This document shows, in pieces, positions 43,855-55,300 of a stretch of DNA of 64,000 nucleotides. Origin of the DNA: Linnemannia schmuckeri (lineage: Eukaryota; Mortierellomycota; Mortierellomycetes; Mortierellales; Mortierellaceae); assembly GCA_029449235.1 (NCBI GenBank), contig JANATG010000003.1:992001-1056000 (forward strand), in the 5' to 3' direction. The translations under genes were made by a program, and so were the position numbers. Numbering within the stretch: position 1 is the first letter of the stretch; the number at the start of each line of letters is the position of its first letter. Under the pieces are notes generated by a model, which ran no database searches, was not told where the DNA came from, and saw only the letters and a program-made list of their open reading frames with translations.

Positions 43855-45834
43855 CATGCACTCATGTCTGACAGTCTTTGAAATCCCTCATGTAATATGC
43901 ATCCGCCTCACCACCAACGACCTCATTTCCTGCACCCAAGTCTCGTCTCCCTGGCATGGCAACTTTCAATCATATCTCCTATGATATATCCGATTCCCAG
44001 ATTTGAAGAAAGAAACTACAAAGGACATCCTCGATCATACCAACAGGATCAAGTCCCCTAAAATTAATATTGCTGATGGAGGCTGGTTCTTGATCGATAG
44101 CAATCCAACAGCAACAGCGACTGAAAGTACAGCGAAAGGGACAACACCGTTATGTATCAATCTTGAAAAGCTCCACTGTGTCAATTTCAGGTACTTCGAG
44201 GAGCCGACAAGACCAGCCGACGAGCGATATGGCGATTGGATCTATCCGGATGCAACTCCTACTGTCGAGATGAACAGGATCAAGCCTCACGCCTCTTCGG
44301 TGTCACTGCCAACGCCCTCCGTCACGTCCAGCAGAACCCACGACTGCATACTCACGGTCGAACACGGACGACAAACGTATGGGGTTGACCATTTCACACC
44401 TCAAGTCCTACAATCGATTTCAACCCACCCTCGTTGACTGTGCTCGACATTCAGCTTAACTTGGAAATCATGGTGGATTCCTTGGCAACACTTCGATATT
44501 TACTTCAGGAAATTGAAGAACTTGATATTTGTGTTAACGAGTTTATCCTCCTCAATGATAACAGTACCACCAATTATGACCACCAGTCAATTCATCCGAC
44601 AATAACAACAGCAACACTAGGATGTCTGCGCAAGCTCTGTCTCCGCACAAACAACTCCGACCCCGAATCCTCATGAGAAGATAATGCGCGCACGTAGTGG
44701 GAGCCTTACTACCAGAACCCCAGTTACCCCGAGAGGATGGTCCTTCCTCTTCTTCGACACTCTTCCCGACTCCAGGAACTCGTGCTCGGAGGCTATTCAG
44801 GACGCACCCATCACTTGGTTCAGACGTTGTTCGAATCCTGTCCCGATTTGGAGACACTGAATTTTGGAGGGAGTGACCATAGCGTTGAGGATGAGCCCCT
44901 AGCAGGAGGGATGTTGTCTAAGTTGCGGATATTACGGCTGCGAAGTCACGCTCACATTGGGTCGGATAAGAATCAAGCCATATTCTCGGAGATCATGATG
45001 CAATCGGCAAGCATCCTGGAGGTCTTGTAACTGGAGGCATCTGATTTAGAGCTGGGCGGGGCTTATCTGAACCCATTTTGTATGCGTGGAGCGGAGGGGA
45101 GCGGCGAGAGGTTGGTTTCTCCGAGGCTGAAGGACTTGGTGATTAGGACAGGAAATAAATGGGTCTATCATGATGTTATCGCTCCTCAGCATGGCCATGA
45201 AAACGAACATCCCAGCGAGAGCGACAATGATTATGGAGTTCAAGGGTCTGGACTTGGCAGTCAACACCTTTCTACCACCTTTCCACTTTTGGAGCGGCTG
45301 AGTCTTGTTATCAGTGATGCTGCACCCCGCGACTGGGCGGAAGGACAAGGCGCAGGAGTTCCTGGAGCGTCGGCGGTTGGAGAAGCAAGAGTATCATTGG
45401 CGACAGTTTGCTTCTTGATTCCGACAGTTGGAGGACTTGTTGGAGCGTGCCAATGGCGACAGTCACAGTAATAACGCGTTTAAAGATTTGGTACAGGAAG
45501 GTTTGGCGGTAGCCCCTTTGATGATGGAGGGTCTGGACTGGATGGACCTTTTATCTCTCCTAACACGAGCCCAAGTCACGAAGAAGAAAGCATTCAGGCC
45601 AAGGCGCGTCAACAAAAAGGAATAGAGGAGGAGATCTTGGAAGTCTTTGAACAGAACATGCCGATCACCCGATACTCTGACCCGCTCGATTCACGTTACC
45701 GACGTGTTGGACGTGGTTGGCAGGACTGGTCGAGTCTTGTAGGAAGGTGTGGGTGTGAGTTTGAGTTTGAGTTAGCGACGACAAAGGGGAAGCCAGGCAG
45801 GTGTACTGGGTCGAGCGGTTGTGGCGGTTGGTAG
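43855..45834 (+). pseudogene. F-box / leucine-rich-repeat protein pseudogene
   Basis: From the ATG at 43855 the frame reads an F-box (IRLTTNDLISCTQVSSPWHG) and then meets a TGA at 43982-43984. The same frame continues with YIRFPDLKKETTKDILDHTN to 44437, where a frameshift is needed. LRR-like segments follow: LDIQLNLEIMVDSLATLRYL (about 44440-44500), SRLQELVLGG and CPDLETLNFGG (about 44765-44870), LSKLRILRLRSH (about 44915-44950), a TAA at 45028, SPRLKDLVIRTG and FPLLERLSLVISD. Further frame changes occur near 44670, 45350-45400 and 45620. F-box/LRR proteins recruit substrates to SCF ubiquitin ligases. At least two stops and three frame changes mark this as a pseudogene. Confidence 0.8.
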
Positions 45835-46377
45835 AGGTGGATATATGAAGAGTATAAATCTAGAGAGTGAATTGGTTTTTCGTGTGAATAAGTTTAGCAT
45901 TGCCGCTGACTGAGAGAGGGTCATTGGCATACCTTTTGTTCGTTTTATGATCCATTAGTCATGTAAGTAAAGACTTTATTTACTTTCATATCTCCTGTTA
46001 CTGCATTAGGATTAAATTCGTTATTTTATCGCCTCGCACCTTTTCTTTACTTTTAATGGTATCAACAGTATGGAGTAATGTGCATATTCCCTTTTTAAAA
46101 AAACGTTTACTTCCTCGACCAGCTTATTCACCATTCAAAGGAAAATTGACTTGCTCCTTATGAAAAAAAAAAAAAAAAAAAAAAAAAATGTGTCGGGGGG
46201 GAACTGTGTACATGGGGGTAACAAAGCCGATCCCTATTTCCTATCTAGCAAGGAAATAACGAAAATAACGACCATCGTTACCGAGTCTGTCCTCCGCCAC
46301 AGCTAGCCGTTTCTTTTTTTGACCGTCATCATCTTGCAGCCATCTTTCTTTCTTTAAGCCCACATTCCTTCCCCTTC
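45835..46377. other. Intergenic region with A26 run
   Basis: AT-rich DNA between the F-box pseudogene and the GT61-like gene. It contains a poly-A run of 26 at 46163-46188 followed by G8 and no open frame of note. The last 60 bp form a T/C-rich leader for the next gene. Confidence 0.6.
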
Positions 46378-49022
46378 ATGAAATATTTAGTCGGCTTCTT
46401 ACGATCGCTCATGGTCATACTACGCAGCATTCCGACAACGAGGAAGAGCCGTCGCTACTGCCTCGTCTTTCTCATTATTTCGATTAGCTTCGTCCTCATC
46501 CTCACACTCGACCACTCTTCAAAAATCCTTTCCCTCGGCTCCTCGGCTCTATTCTTTGGACTCGATAGCAATTGGAAGCCGATCACAGCACAGAACAATC
46601 GATGGAGAGGGCAGACGGTCGCCGGAGAGTTTGAGCTCCCTGAGGCAACCTGGACCTGCACTGACGATCATCTCAGCGAACAGGACAAGGAAACTAAGGC
46701 GAACAGACGGACTCGGCAATGTGTTGTCCAGAACCTATGCGTGGATAGAAAAGGTACAGATCATCATTAGAATGGCAGTCCATACATACATCCTCAGTTG
46801 TCACCGAGAGTAGATGAAAAACAAAAGAGTAAAAGTAGCTCACTTTGTTCTTTGCTCTCTCCCCTTTTTTCAAATGACGAAATGACGATTGATACTGATT
46901 GATTGTTTCTGATTGGCACAAAATTTCACACCAAAACCCTTTTTTTTTCTAACGTTTTCTTTTCTCGTTTCTCCTTATTCTCGATCTCAGGCGCATTCAT
47001 TCGCAGTAGCGGTCTCGGATCCCACAAGAACATACCCAAGGTCAACTTGCTTTCCGCGGGCGAAGACTCGGACGCCTTTTGGCAGCCAAGACTACAGCGA
47101 TCATGGAGAAATGTCATACAGGCCCACTATGTCAACGAGACTGTCTTTGTTCACGGATTGTACTCACCATTTCACTTTTCGCATTGGCTCTACAATGGGA
47201 TGCTTCCCCTCTACAGGTTAGAGCATAGGACCACGATATGATTAAATAGCAGCAAAGCTATAGATAGAGGCAATATTGTGCAACATATTTTTCTAATCGT
47301 TTGCCTTTGTTCCCACATTTATCACTATATAGCACAATGAAGCGATTTGGAGGCACAAAGGATTCATGGACCCTTCGTGCTGCTCGCTACCAAGGCGACC
47401 CCATTGACCGACAGGGCACCTGGGAGATGGATCATTTTTTTCAAACCGGCAAGGAGCTTGTTCTTTCTCAAGCCGAAATGTCCACGCCATTTCAGACTCT
47501 TCCTCCATCGGACGCACCCATCTGTTTCCAAAGGGCTGTCATCGGACTAGGCTCTCAGTGTGCGCTAAGTTACTGCGAGAACAACATCCCTGCGGAGATC
47601 TACAAGAGGTTCCGGGAAGAGATTGCGGAATACTTCTGGTCCACTTCGGATACATGGTCAAAGCATCTGAAAAACGCGCAGGAGGCGATCAACAGCAGGT
47701 GGAAGAGACAGGAGCAGGAACACAACTCCCGCCAGGACAAGGGAGCGGAAAAGAAGAGACAGGAGGCACCAGGAGGCAAAGCAATGAATTCGCCGCTGAA
47801 ATGCCTCGAGTTAGCCAGGTACTATAATTTTGAGGCCGCAGGACCCAACCACGGTCTCGAGCACGGTGAAGCAGAGAGCAGAGTTGGACAGATGCACCCC
47901 GACGTTGCAGACCCTCCAGAGAGCTACCAGAACCTATTCGTTGAGTCAAATGCTGGAGATGACGCTGGCAAGGCGAGCAAGCGCAAGCTGGTAGTCGGTA
48001 TCATTCAGCGCGAGAAATCCAGGCGACTTCTCAACGACGACGAACTGATCCAAGGCCTCATCCAGGCAGGCTTTCGTGTTAAGTGGATGAGCTTTGATCA
48101 TGGGTGTGGGATTGCCGAGACGGCCTACTTGCTTCGGGATGTCAATGTTCTCATTACGCCTCATGGAAACGCCATCGGGACGTCAGTATTTATGCCTAGC
48201 CACGACCCTGTACCGACCATTCTCAGCGTCGACAGCTCGCGGTACAAGGAGGCCTGGTTCATGTTTACTGCCACGGCAATTGGCCAACGATTTACTCAGA
48301 CCATGTGTGGACCAAGCAACTACGTGGACGATGCCTCACGAGAACACTGCCCCTATCACAAGGATCTCAAATCTGGTCACGATACCTTGGGTAGTGTGAG
48401 AAACCTTGTCCTGGGCCTTCCGGATTCGATGGTCAAGACGGATAAGGAGAAAGCGTCCATGTCTGGCTCAGCCCTGGACAGATTGCGAAACAAGAACCTG
48501 GACTATGTCAACAGCAACCCTGCGGCCCAGAAACTCGCTGAGGAGGAGATGGATGCCCTTATTGGACCTGAACAACCTAATGCATTGATTCGAAAGTACG
48601 GCGAGGATATCTGGACGTTCCTCTTGTATTTCTGGAAAGAAGCTCCTCGATATGTGGATGTTGTTCGAGTCGTCAAGTTTGTACAGTCGCTGCAACGGGA
48701 TCTGGAACAGGAAAAACTTTCCGAGGCGACGATAAGTACGAACACGAGCACTGGCATCCAACAGAATCAGCACATGGGCGACGACGGCGCACAGAAGTCA
48801 TATAGGCTTTATGTGGAGTATGTGCGAAAGGGTCGGGCATGCGGATTGGATGGGTGCAGTGGGATCTTGGAAAGAAACGTGGCGAACGAGACGACGAGTG
48901 CGTTCGGAAAGCATTCGATCGATGACACTTCCAAGTGGGGACAGCCAACGAGTGAGAGCCAGGCGATGAGGGAAGGGTTAACGCCTGGGATTTTGGAGAC
49001 GATTTGGCGGATTGAGACGTAG
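46378..49022 (+). CDS. GT61-family (DUF563-like) glycosyltransferase
   Basis: Three exons (46378-46753, 46991-47216, 47333-49022) splice in frame to 763 residues. Residues about 24-44 form a signal anchor (YCLVFLIISISFVLILTL), so this is a type II Golgi-type membrane protein. The lumenal part shows VHGLYSPFHFSHWLYNGMLP, GIIQREKSRRLLNDDELIQG, and the family core DVNVLITPHGNAIGTSVFMP, followed by CGPSNYVDD. This matches the GT61 superfamily, which includes EOGT and plant xylosyl/arabinosyl transferases; the exact sugar cannot be told. Compared with simpler members it has a Glu/Gln/Lys-rich insert (around 47690-47780) and a long C-terminal extension. It is the only intact conserved gene between the two direct repeats. 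Confidence 0.85.
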
Positions 49023-49249
49023 AGAAACAAATAACAACAACGCCGCGTTGTGGATGGGTTTTTGTACAATAACACATACACATAATAATAATAGACACCA
49101 CCTCTTCATTCAACCTTCTTTGTCCTTGTTGCTTGGCAATAACAATAAGACTCTTCGATTTTATATCGACGGGAAACGCCCTTCAAATCAGTTTGCTTCC
49201 TTGGCCCATTTGGAGGCGTCTGGTGTGACTAAGATTTGCCTCTGCCAAG

Positions 49250-50240
49250 TTGACAAAACCTTATTCCCTCTTCTTCCCTCTTACTTTCTTTGCGGCTTCC
49301 CCAGTCGAATGGTGGTTTCCGTCCGCTGATAACACCGTTCCCCCACTTAAAACTCGAATCGGTGATTTGTTCTTGTTGACCATGGACAAGAGCAACAAGT
49401 ACCGAGTGACTAATAAGCCTGAGCTGACAAGCAAACTGAAGCAGGAACGGGAAAGTCTGGTCTCCAAACTCGTCCAATCAAAAATCAGGAGTATGTCGCA
49501 GGCCTATCTTACTGTGATACAGGACCCGCCGGCGGGACTGGTAGGCGACCGGATCCAACAACGAGTACTGTCCATAGTACTCTATGGAGCCGGCAAGAGC
49601 ATTGTGACTTTTGGCGCTGCTACCACCAAACAACTACGGCACTTCCTATCTTCCTCCCCGCTACCAGGGACAGACCCGTCCCCCACTGTATCAACGTCCC
49701 GCTCTGAGGAAGGATCTGCATCCCAATGGCGCAAGTTCTGGCGTGCAAAGATTCCTCACAGAGCCCGCACAATATGGTGGCGATACAAGCGAGACATTCT
49801 TCCATGTGGCACACTCCGTGCTCACCGCTGGAATCAAGACCCAAAGTGCGAAATGCGGGGATGTAGAGAGCAGAGAGCAGACAAGAATCACTACGTCTTT
49901 CAGTGCTCTGCCAAATATCTGGCATGGCAGTCCACGCTGAAGGAATATACCGACAAGCCCCTCTGGTCGGACGAGGATTTACACTCGCTCCTCTCTTTCA
50001 CGCCTCCTGAGTTTTCCATCAAACCCGAGTACAACATCTCCGCTCCTCAACTCTTAGCATGTTGCCTGATTGGGGTCCACACAGCCAACATCACCCTCTT
50101 TTTGCATGATCAGACCCAGTCTTGGGACGATATCTCCAAAAACATCAAAAAAGAAATACACAAAACTATTGCACAAAATAATCATATTAAGTCTACGGAC
50201 ACAAGCCACTAATAAAAAGACTAAAAATCTTTAAAAAAAT
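49250..50240 (+). mobile_element. 5'-truncated LINE (non-LTR retrotransposon) remnant
   Basis: A plus-strand frame to 50212 encodes the C-terminal end of a LINE polyprotein. The reverse-transcriptase zinc-binding module is visible: WRKFWRAKIPHRARTIWWRY, LPCGTLRAHRW, then a C-x4-C (CEMRGC) and an H-x4-C (HYVFQC) followed by KYLAWQSTLKEY. The reverse transcriptase and endonuclease regions are missing; upstream is the 3' flank of the GT61-like gene, so the insertion is 5'-truncated, as LINEs often are. An A-rich tail (ACTAAAAATCTTTAAAAAAA) follows the stop at about 50220-50240. It may still be transcribed but cannot move on its own. Confidence 0.8.
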
Positions 50241-50290
50241 TCCTCTTACTTTCTCTGCATTGCGGATTCCGCAATTACCAAGGACAAACG

Positions 50291-50300
50291 AGTATAAAGG
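50291..50300 (+). promoter_or_regulatory. TATA box of the small gene at 50431
   Basis: AGTATAAAGG stands about 135 bp upstream of the ATG at 50431 and is followed by a C/A-rich leader free of G runs, which is typical of highly expressed fungal genes. Confidence 0.5.
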
Positions 50301-50430
50301 CCATGTCCACATCCACCTTTCTCCTCATTACTCAAACATATCCACAAAACAACAAAAGCATTCTGCTTCCTGCCTACTCAAGCAACCTCCAGTCCCTCTC
50401 AGCAACCCAAGAAACACACTCAAGTCGAAC

Positions 50431-50618
50431 ATGTTTCTCTCCAAGCGCTCCAACAAGAACGAGACCGCCTCTGCTGCCTCTACCCCTGCACAGACCCTCG
50501 TGCTTCGATGCAGACCATCCGCGATAGCACCGGTACCAAGATGACCCCCGAAGAGGCCCTCTACAAGATCAGCCACAACATGATGTCCAACGTCTCGACC
50601 GGTCCCTTCATCCGATAG
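50431..50618 (+). CDS. Small conserved-looking protein, frame broken by one base
   Basis: The ATG at 50431 opens MFLSKRSNKNETASAASTPA in a frame that stops early. A second frame from about 50498 reads DSTGTKMTPEEALYKISHNM and ends FIR-stop at 50618. The two halves join into one 62-residue product if the CCC near 50495 carried one more C. The TATA box, C/A-rich leader, C-ending codons and an AATAAA about 95 bp downstream suggest a real, strongly expressed gene. An assembly or sequencing slip is therefore more likely than decay, though true pseudogenisation cannot be excluded. The function is unknown. Confidence 0.5.
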
Positions 50619-50854
50619 AGGTTGTGCCCGTTCTTTCTTCCCTGGCTAGGCAAATTGACTATTGACACAACATCATCCGTATTCTCCTTGTATTCATACC
50701 ACTTTTACTTGTACAATAAATTCATAATTTAAATCCCCTATATCATCCAAGAACCAAAAAATACAAGAAATGAAAAGAGTGAATGAGAATAAAATTAAGT
50801 GACAGAAAATAAAATAATGCTCAATAACTCAGTGTCGATTTGTATACTATACAC

Positions 50855-51465
50855 TCGTAGATACAAGACGCAGGGGGGGGGGGGGGGGGTGGGGGGGTGA
50901 AGGGAAACAAGATGGACTTGGGACAGGTATACTTGACCAACGTAAACGACTGGACGAACTCCCATCTCTTGGCCAAACCCTGACGAGCAGCACCGCTAGC
51001 AGCAACTGGTCTTTTGGATGGCATAAAGGGTTCATACTAAGTTGTCTCGCCTGCCAGCATAGCTCCCTTATGTAAAACACCGCACTCGTAAAGGTTGTAA
51101 TAGACCTATCCATTGCCTTGTCATCAGATGTGATCGCACTATCATACTGCGGGAGACAATAGACACTTTGGAGAGAGATCAAGGAACAATTCTATCCACG
51201 AGCGTAAGGGTTCACGAGACCAATGTCACAGACACCGATGGATGTCTGACACAGAATCCTGGTAGTGAGGGCTAGCTGAACGGTGTTGCTTACACAGGCT
51301 GCTTGAAGTGTTGCGGTGGAGTCTTTGGATTTGGATTTGGCGTTAATATGGATAGTGCCGGAGATGTCGGTTGGGGGGGGGGGGGGGTTAGGAGTCTTCG
51401 AAGATGGCGTATTGGCCCATGGCGGTAAGTGCTAGGGTGATGGTGGCTAGGCTAAAGAACTTCAT
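50855..51465 (-). pseudogene. Broken small secreted cysteine-rich protein gene
   Basis: The ATG at 51465 on the minus strand opens a signal peptide (MKFFSLATITLALTAMGQYA). A frame change near the C15 tract (G15 on the plus strand, 51373-51387) leads into TDISGTIHINAKSK and a Cys-bearing stretch to GLVNPYARG. Next is a TAG at 51194-51192. The same frame continues (LISLQSVYCLPQYD, FYIRELCWQARQ) and shifts again near 51030 into RQGLAKRWEFVQSFTLVKYT before a second C tract (G17 and G7 on the plus strand, 50873-50897). It would have been a secreted protein of 150-200 residues with several Cys. The stop argues for a pseudogene; homopolymer errors could explain the shifts. The family is not recognised. 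Confidence 0.45.
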
Positions 51466-51804
51466 ACTGCAGGACACAAGAAGTGAGAATGTAAAAATCT
51501 TTTTGGTCGTTGTTCCAGGCGCTTACTTCGATAAGTTTGGAGTTTGAGGGCGGTTGGGAAGATAAAAAAATGAGAAAGAGGATGGTCAGCGATGAGAGAA
51601 AAAAAAGGAAGTTGTAATATACCCAGTGGAATGTGAGGATTCTCAGGGTAAGTCATCCGTGTGTATAATTAACCCGCGCCCGACCAAACCAAGAACAAAA
51701 AAATCCTGAGGGACTACCCTCCTAATTACTCCTTCTGCCTTTCGCAAACCGTGGATCCCCTCATAACTACATGGGCGATTGGGTACCCAGTCATGATCCC
51801 CTAC

Positions 51805-52878
51805 ATATTCGGACCTAGAGGGGAAGGGAGAAACAGGGATTGAGGTCGGTAGAGATGGGGATGGATGGTGTCAGATTTTACGCCTTCTCCTTTCCCTCTC
51901 CTTCTTCCTCTTCTCCCTCTCTCAGACATAATCCTATTCACAGGACAAGTAGCTAAGGAAACCTTACCATGCAAGGGACATAAAATCCAAGATGCCAAAC
52001 GGACCCGAACCTTGATAACAAAGTGGAAAAAAAAAAAATCAATTGGACGCTTCAGTCCACAACACAATGGATGAGAAAAAAACGAGCTAACTGGTTGCGG
52101 CTCTGAAGAGAAGGCAGGAGGACGAGAATGAGAGAGAGGGAGACTGGAAAGGGAACCAGACCCGTCCCAATATGGCCGTAAATGCATGTACAAAAATAAG
52201 AGCTGTATGATCGAAAAGGAACGGACTTATTTGATGTTCGTTTATTACGGATGTCGATGTTCGGATGTCAATGTTCGGATATCGGTAAATCGGATATCAG
52301 TGTGTCGGCAGGGTTAGATGACTTTCCATCCAAGGTCATAGACAACAAACGGGTACGCCTCATCCCTTCCGCTGACAAGTCGCATAAACCTAAACTTGGA
52401 GGCCTCGTGGACTACAAACTTGCACTGTGTTCTCCATCCATAGTCTTCATAGTGCGACAGTTCAGGCGCCTTCTTGACTGACCGGCTTTGACCTTGGTTC
52501 TGGTCCTGATCCTGGTCGTCATCTTCATCGTCCTTCTCGACGTCGAGATCATACTCGAGCTTGTCCATCTCCTTCTTGTCAAAGACTAAGTTGTCTCGAG
52601 CGCGGTTCAAGAATGCGTGCTCGACATCGAGAGTGATCTTTCCGTTGTAATCCATGTTTTTGAGGTCTTTGCAGGTGTATTGAAGTGGGATTGTTCGCTA
52701 TTGAAAAAGAAAGAAATGAAAGGGATGTGACAATACGTGTGTACGTGTATGTGTGTCAATCATGAGGATGAGGATGAGTGTGAGTGTGGGCGAAAGAGAG
52801 TGCAATGGTATCTATATCATATCCATATTCTCTCTCTTTCTCTTTTTCTTCATCTCATGTCAAAAAGCACTTACATAG
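51805..52878. repeat. Right copy of the ~1.07-kb direct duplication
   Basis: This is the parent copy of 41871-42936, since here the exon continues into the full gene. It holds the 3' flank, exon 5 and intron 4 of the glycosyltransferase-like gene. The two copies are about 9.9 kb apart in the same orientation. Confidence 0.93.
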
Positions 52879-54687
52879 ACGGCATCGCTGCCTGCAACCT
52901 CCAGTTTGGCATTCTGGATCCACTGATCGCCCATCTGATAGAGTAGTCTGTACTCGATCTTGCGATCGATCTCGAGCAACATATCCAGTCCAATATAGTC
53001 GCCCTGTGCAATCGGCTGAGTACTCTTGTAGGCCGTGTTGTCCATACCATCGACGGCTTTGCTGAACGGGTAGCGGATGTAGATAGAGGGGTCCTCGTAC
53101 AGGGTGTGAATCTTTTCAATTTCTTCAATGTCAATGTAAGGACGGTACTTGAACATCCGGACATCGGGGAACGGGTGTTTGTTGGAGATGATGAGACAGC
53201 GGTCGTCGGCACAAGGGGATCGCACGTCGCGTTCCAAATACGTCGGATGCAGTTCCTCCTGCTCAAACGCCGGGTCTTTTCTCTTCAGTGCGTCCCATGC
53301 CTTCTGCGCGGCCTTGTGCTAAAAAAGAGATATGATAGTGTAGTAGTAACTGTGTTAGAGCACGCTATCGCCTTTGAAGGTGCATGTCCGTTTGTTTTGT
53401 TGATACTTCTCAATTACCATGTATTGCTTGTTCCTGGACTTTCCAGAAGACCCTTTACTAAAAGCAGCTTCATCCTTGGTAGGGTCAACAAGCTCCTCCA
53501 AATAGTTTTCAAGTTGATAAGGGACTTGGTTCAGAAATGTCGAAAAGTACATGTCGCCATAGGCGAATTCCAAGGGGTCCATATCTGTCACCGAAGCCTG
53601 TTTCAAGAACTTGACCACACTGTCCCTAGTTGCCAAAGATCCCGTTCCGAGCCATGAGAAGCAGGAATGCATGTTCACCTCTATTCTCAGGGAGAAACAC
53701 AGAGAGATACAACAAATGTCAGGGTGAGATGGGAGCACATACACACATCTCACACACGCTAATAAGGGGAACCTCAAGCGAAGACTCCTGAAGGCGTCCT
53801 CATTTTTCAAACAGAGTCTTTTACCATCTTCAAAGAAGCACCAGCGCCAATTGGTGAGTGCCCAGACATCCGAATTGGTGTCGGTATGGAGGAACTGAGG
53901 GTGCCGCAGAAAGTTGGCGTACATGGATCGGAGGTAGTGGATCTTCCAGTCATCGTCCTGGAAATAACAGTATGGCGACGAGGCCATCGCACAGGCCATG
54001 TAGCGGGCAACAAAGAACATGTTGTTGGGCGAATTAAACACCCTCACTTTTGGGCAATTGAACATCTATAGGCGTGAAACAATAGAGTATAGCAGATCTC
54101 AAATTTCAGTGTTCTCCCGTCAAAGAACGAAACAAAAAAGACTCTGCCTTATTGTTCCGAGAGTTTGTGTATCATTGCTGCTCATTTGTTATGTAGCGCC
54201 TTTTATTTATTACCTTTTCTTCAAGGTGGACATCGACCTTATTGTTCCAGATCATGATCTCCTTGAACATAACGTGCGGACACAAATGGACAACGATCTC
54301 CTTCAATGAATCCAATCTCTCCCAACTAAGCAGAATAGCCGTCGTCATATTGGTTCCCTCGACAGGCCGCATCTCCAGATCCGAAATATCGCCACGATCG
54401 AGCCATGTGGGCGGTTTGGCTGGCCCGCTATGTCCCGCCGGTCGTCTATCATTATTGCTGCTGTTCCTGCTTGGCCCAAAGAAGAGACCGTAGAGAAGGG
54501 AGTTAACGAGGTAGAGGAAGTAAAGAGAGAGGCATATTGCGGGGATGACGATGCCAAATCGCACCCGGCGTGGTTTTCCTATAGCATTGCGGAATAGTGT
54601 GCTACTGGAAGTGTTGCCAAAGAATCGCCGTGTCCGGGTTGTGATGGTCCGTGAGACCTGCTCGAATTGGTGGCTATGGTCGTACAT
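52314..54687 (-). CDS. Type II membrane glycosyltransferase-like protein (family uncertain)
   Basis: Five exons on the minus strand (54687-54238, 54065-53825, 53680-53418, 53318-52875, 52697-52314) give 593 residues with GT-AG borders. A basic N-terminus precedes one membrane anchor (about residues 45-68, VIPAICLSLYFLYLVNSLLY). The catalytic-looking region begins TTAILLSWERLDSLKEIVVH with IMIWNNK. It then reads SPNNMFFVARYMACAMASSP and YCYFQDDDWKIHYLRSMY, where QDDDW could be the metal-binding DxD of a GT-A fold, followed by CFSWLGTGSLATRDSVVKFL. This order (WNN, arginine-rich helix, DDD, WLGTG) resembles exostosin/GT64-like enzymes, but I do not claim the family. The C-terminal exon has an Asp/Gln-rich insert and is duplicated at 42.4 kb. 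Confidence 0.8.
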
Positions 54688-55300
54688 AAGTAATTAAGGC
54701 TTGAAGTGCGAACTAAAAAATGATATCCTCTGGAAGGTGAAGACAAAGGTGTGCAAAAATGTGCGAGAAAGTAAGGGAAAATAAAGAAACGAAGAATAAA
54801 AGCGCTAAAAACGAAAAAAAAAAAAAAAAAGTTGGGAAGGAGGAGGCCGCTCCAGAGGAGTAATCAGGCGAAAGAGTTTCGGCCAGGAAAGGTAAACTTG
54901 GAGACGAAGCTGGGGTTTGTTGCTGTGATTGAGTTCCATGTTTGAATCTTGCTAGGGTGGAGTCAAGGGGATGAAAGGAGGTGCGAGGAGACAGTTGTTA
55001 GATCAAGGGGCTAGACCCATTTTGCTGTCCGTAAAGGGACAGGAGAAAGGCTCGGACGAGTAAAGGAGGATGAAGGATAGTGAAAGGAGACAGACGAACT
55101 TTCCTTTTGAGCCTGCCCCCTTTTAATGCCCAGTGTTGTTTCTGCTTTATTATTCCTATGCCGGTATTAATGGTATAGCTCCTGCTTCTTAAAGACCATC
55201 AATGACTCTGGTTCGCTGTTCTTCAATCACCCCATTCTCAAAATCGTGCATCCATTACCACGAACAAGGGAAACGAAAAGTGTCTAACTTATGTTTTTTA
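54688..55300. other. Intergenic region
   Basis: About 600 bp of A/G-rich DNA between the start of the glycosyltransferase-like gene and the end of TRAPPC13, with an A18 run near 54815-54832. No gene is seen. Confidence 0.6.

Noticed and set aside
49012..49329. Plus-strand frame reading LRFYIDGKRPSNQFASLA as a possible RNase H start
   Set aside because: It is in a different frame from the LINE zinc-binding region and covers the 3' flank of the GT61-like gene; no catalytic pattern follows.
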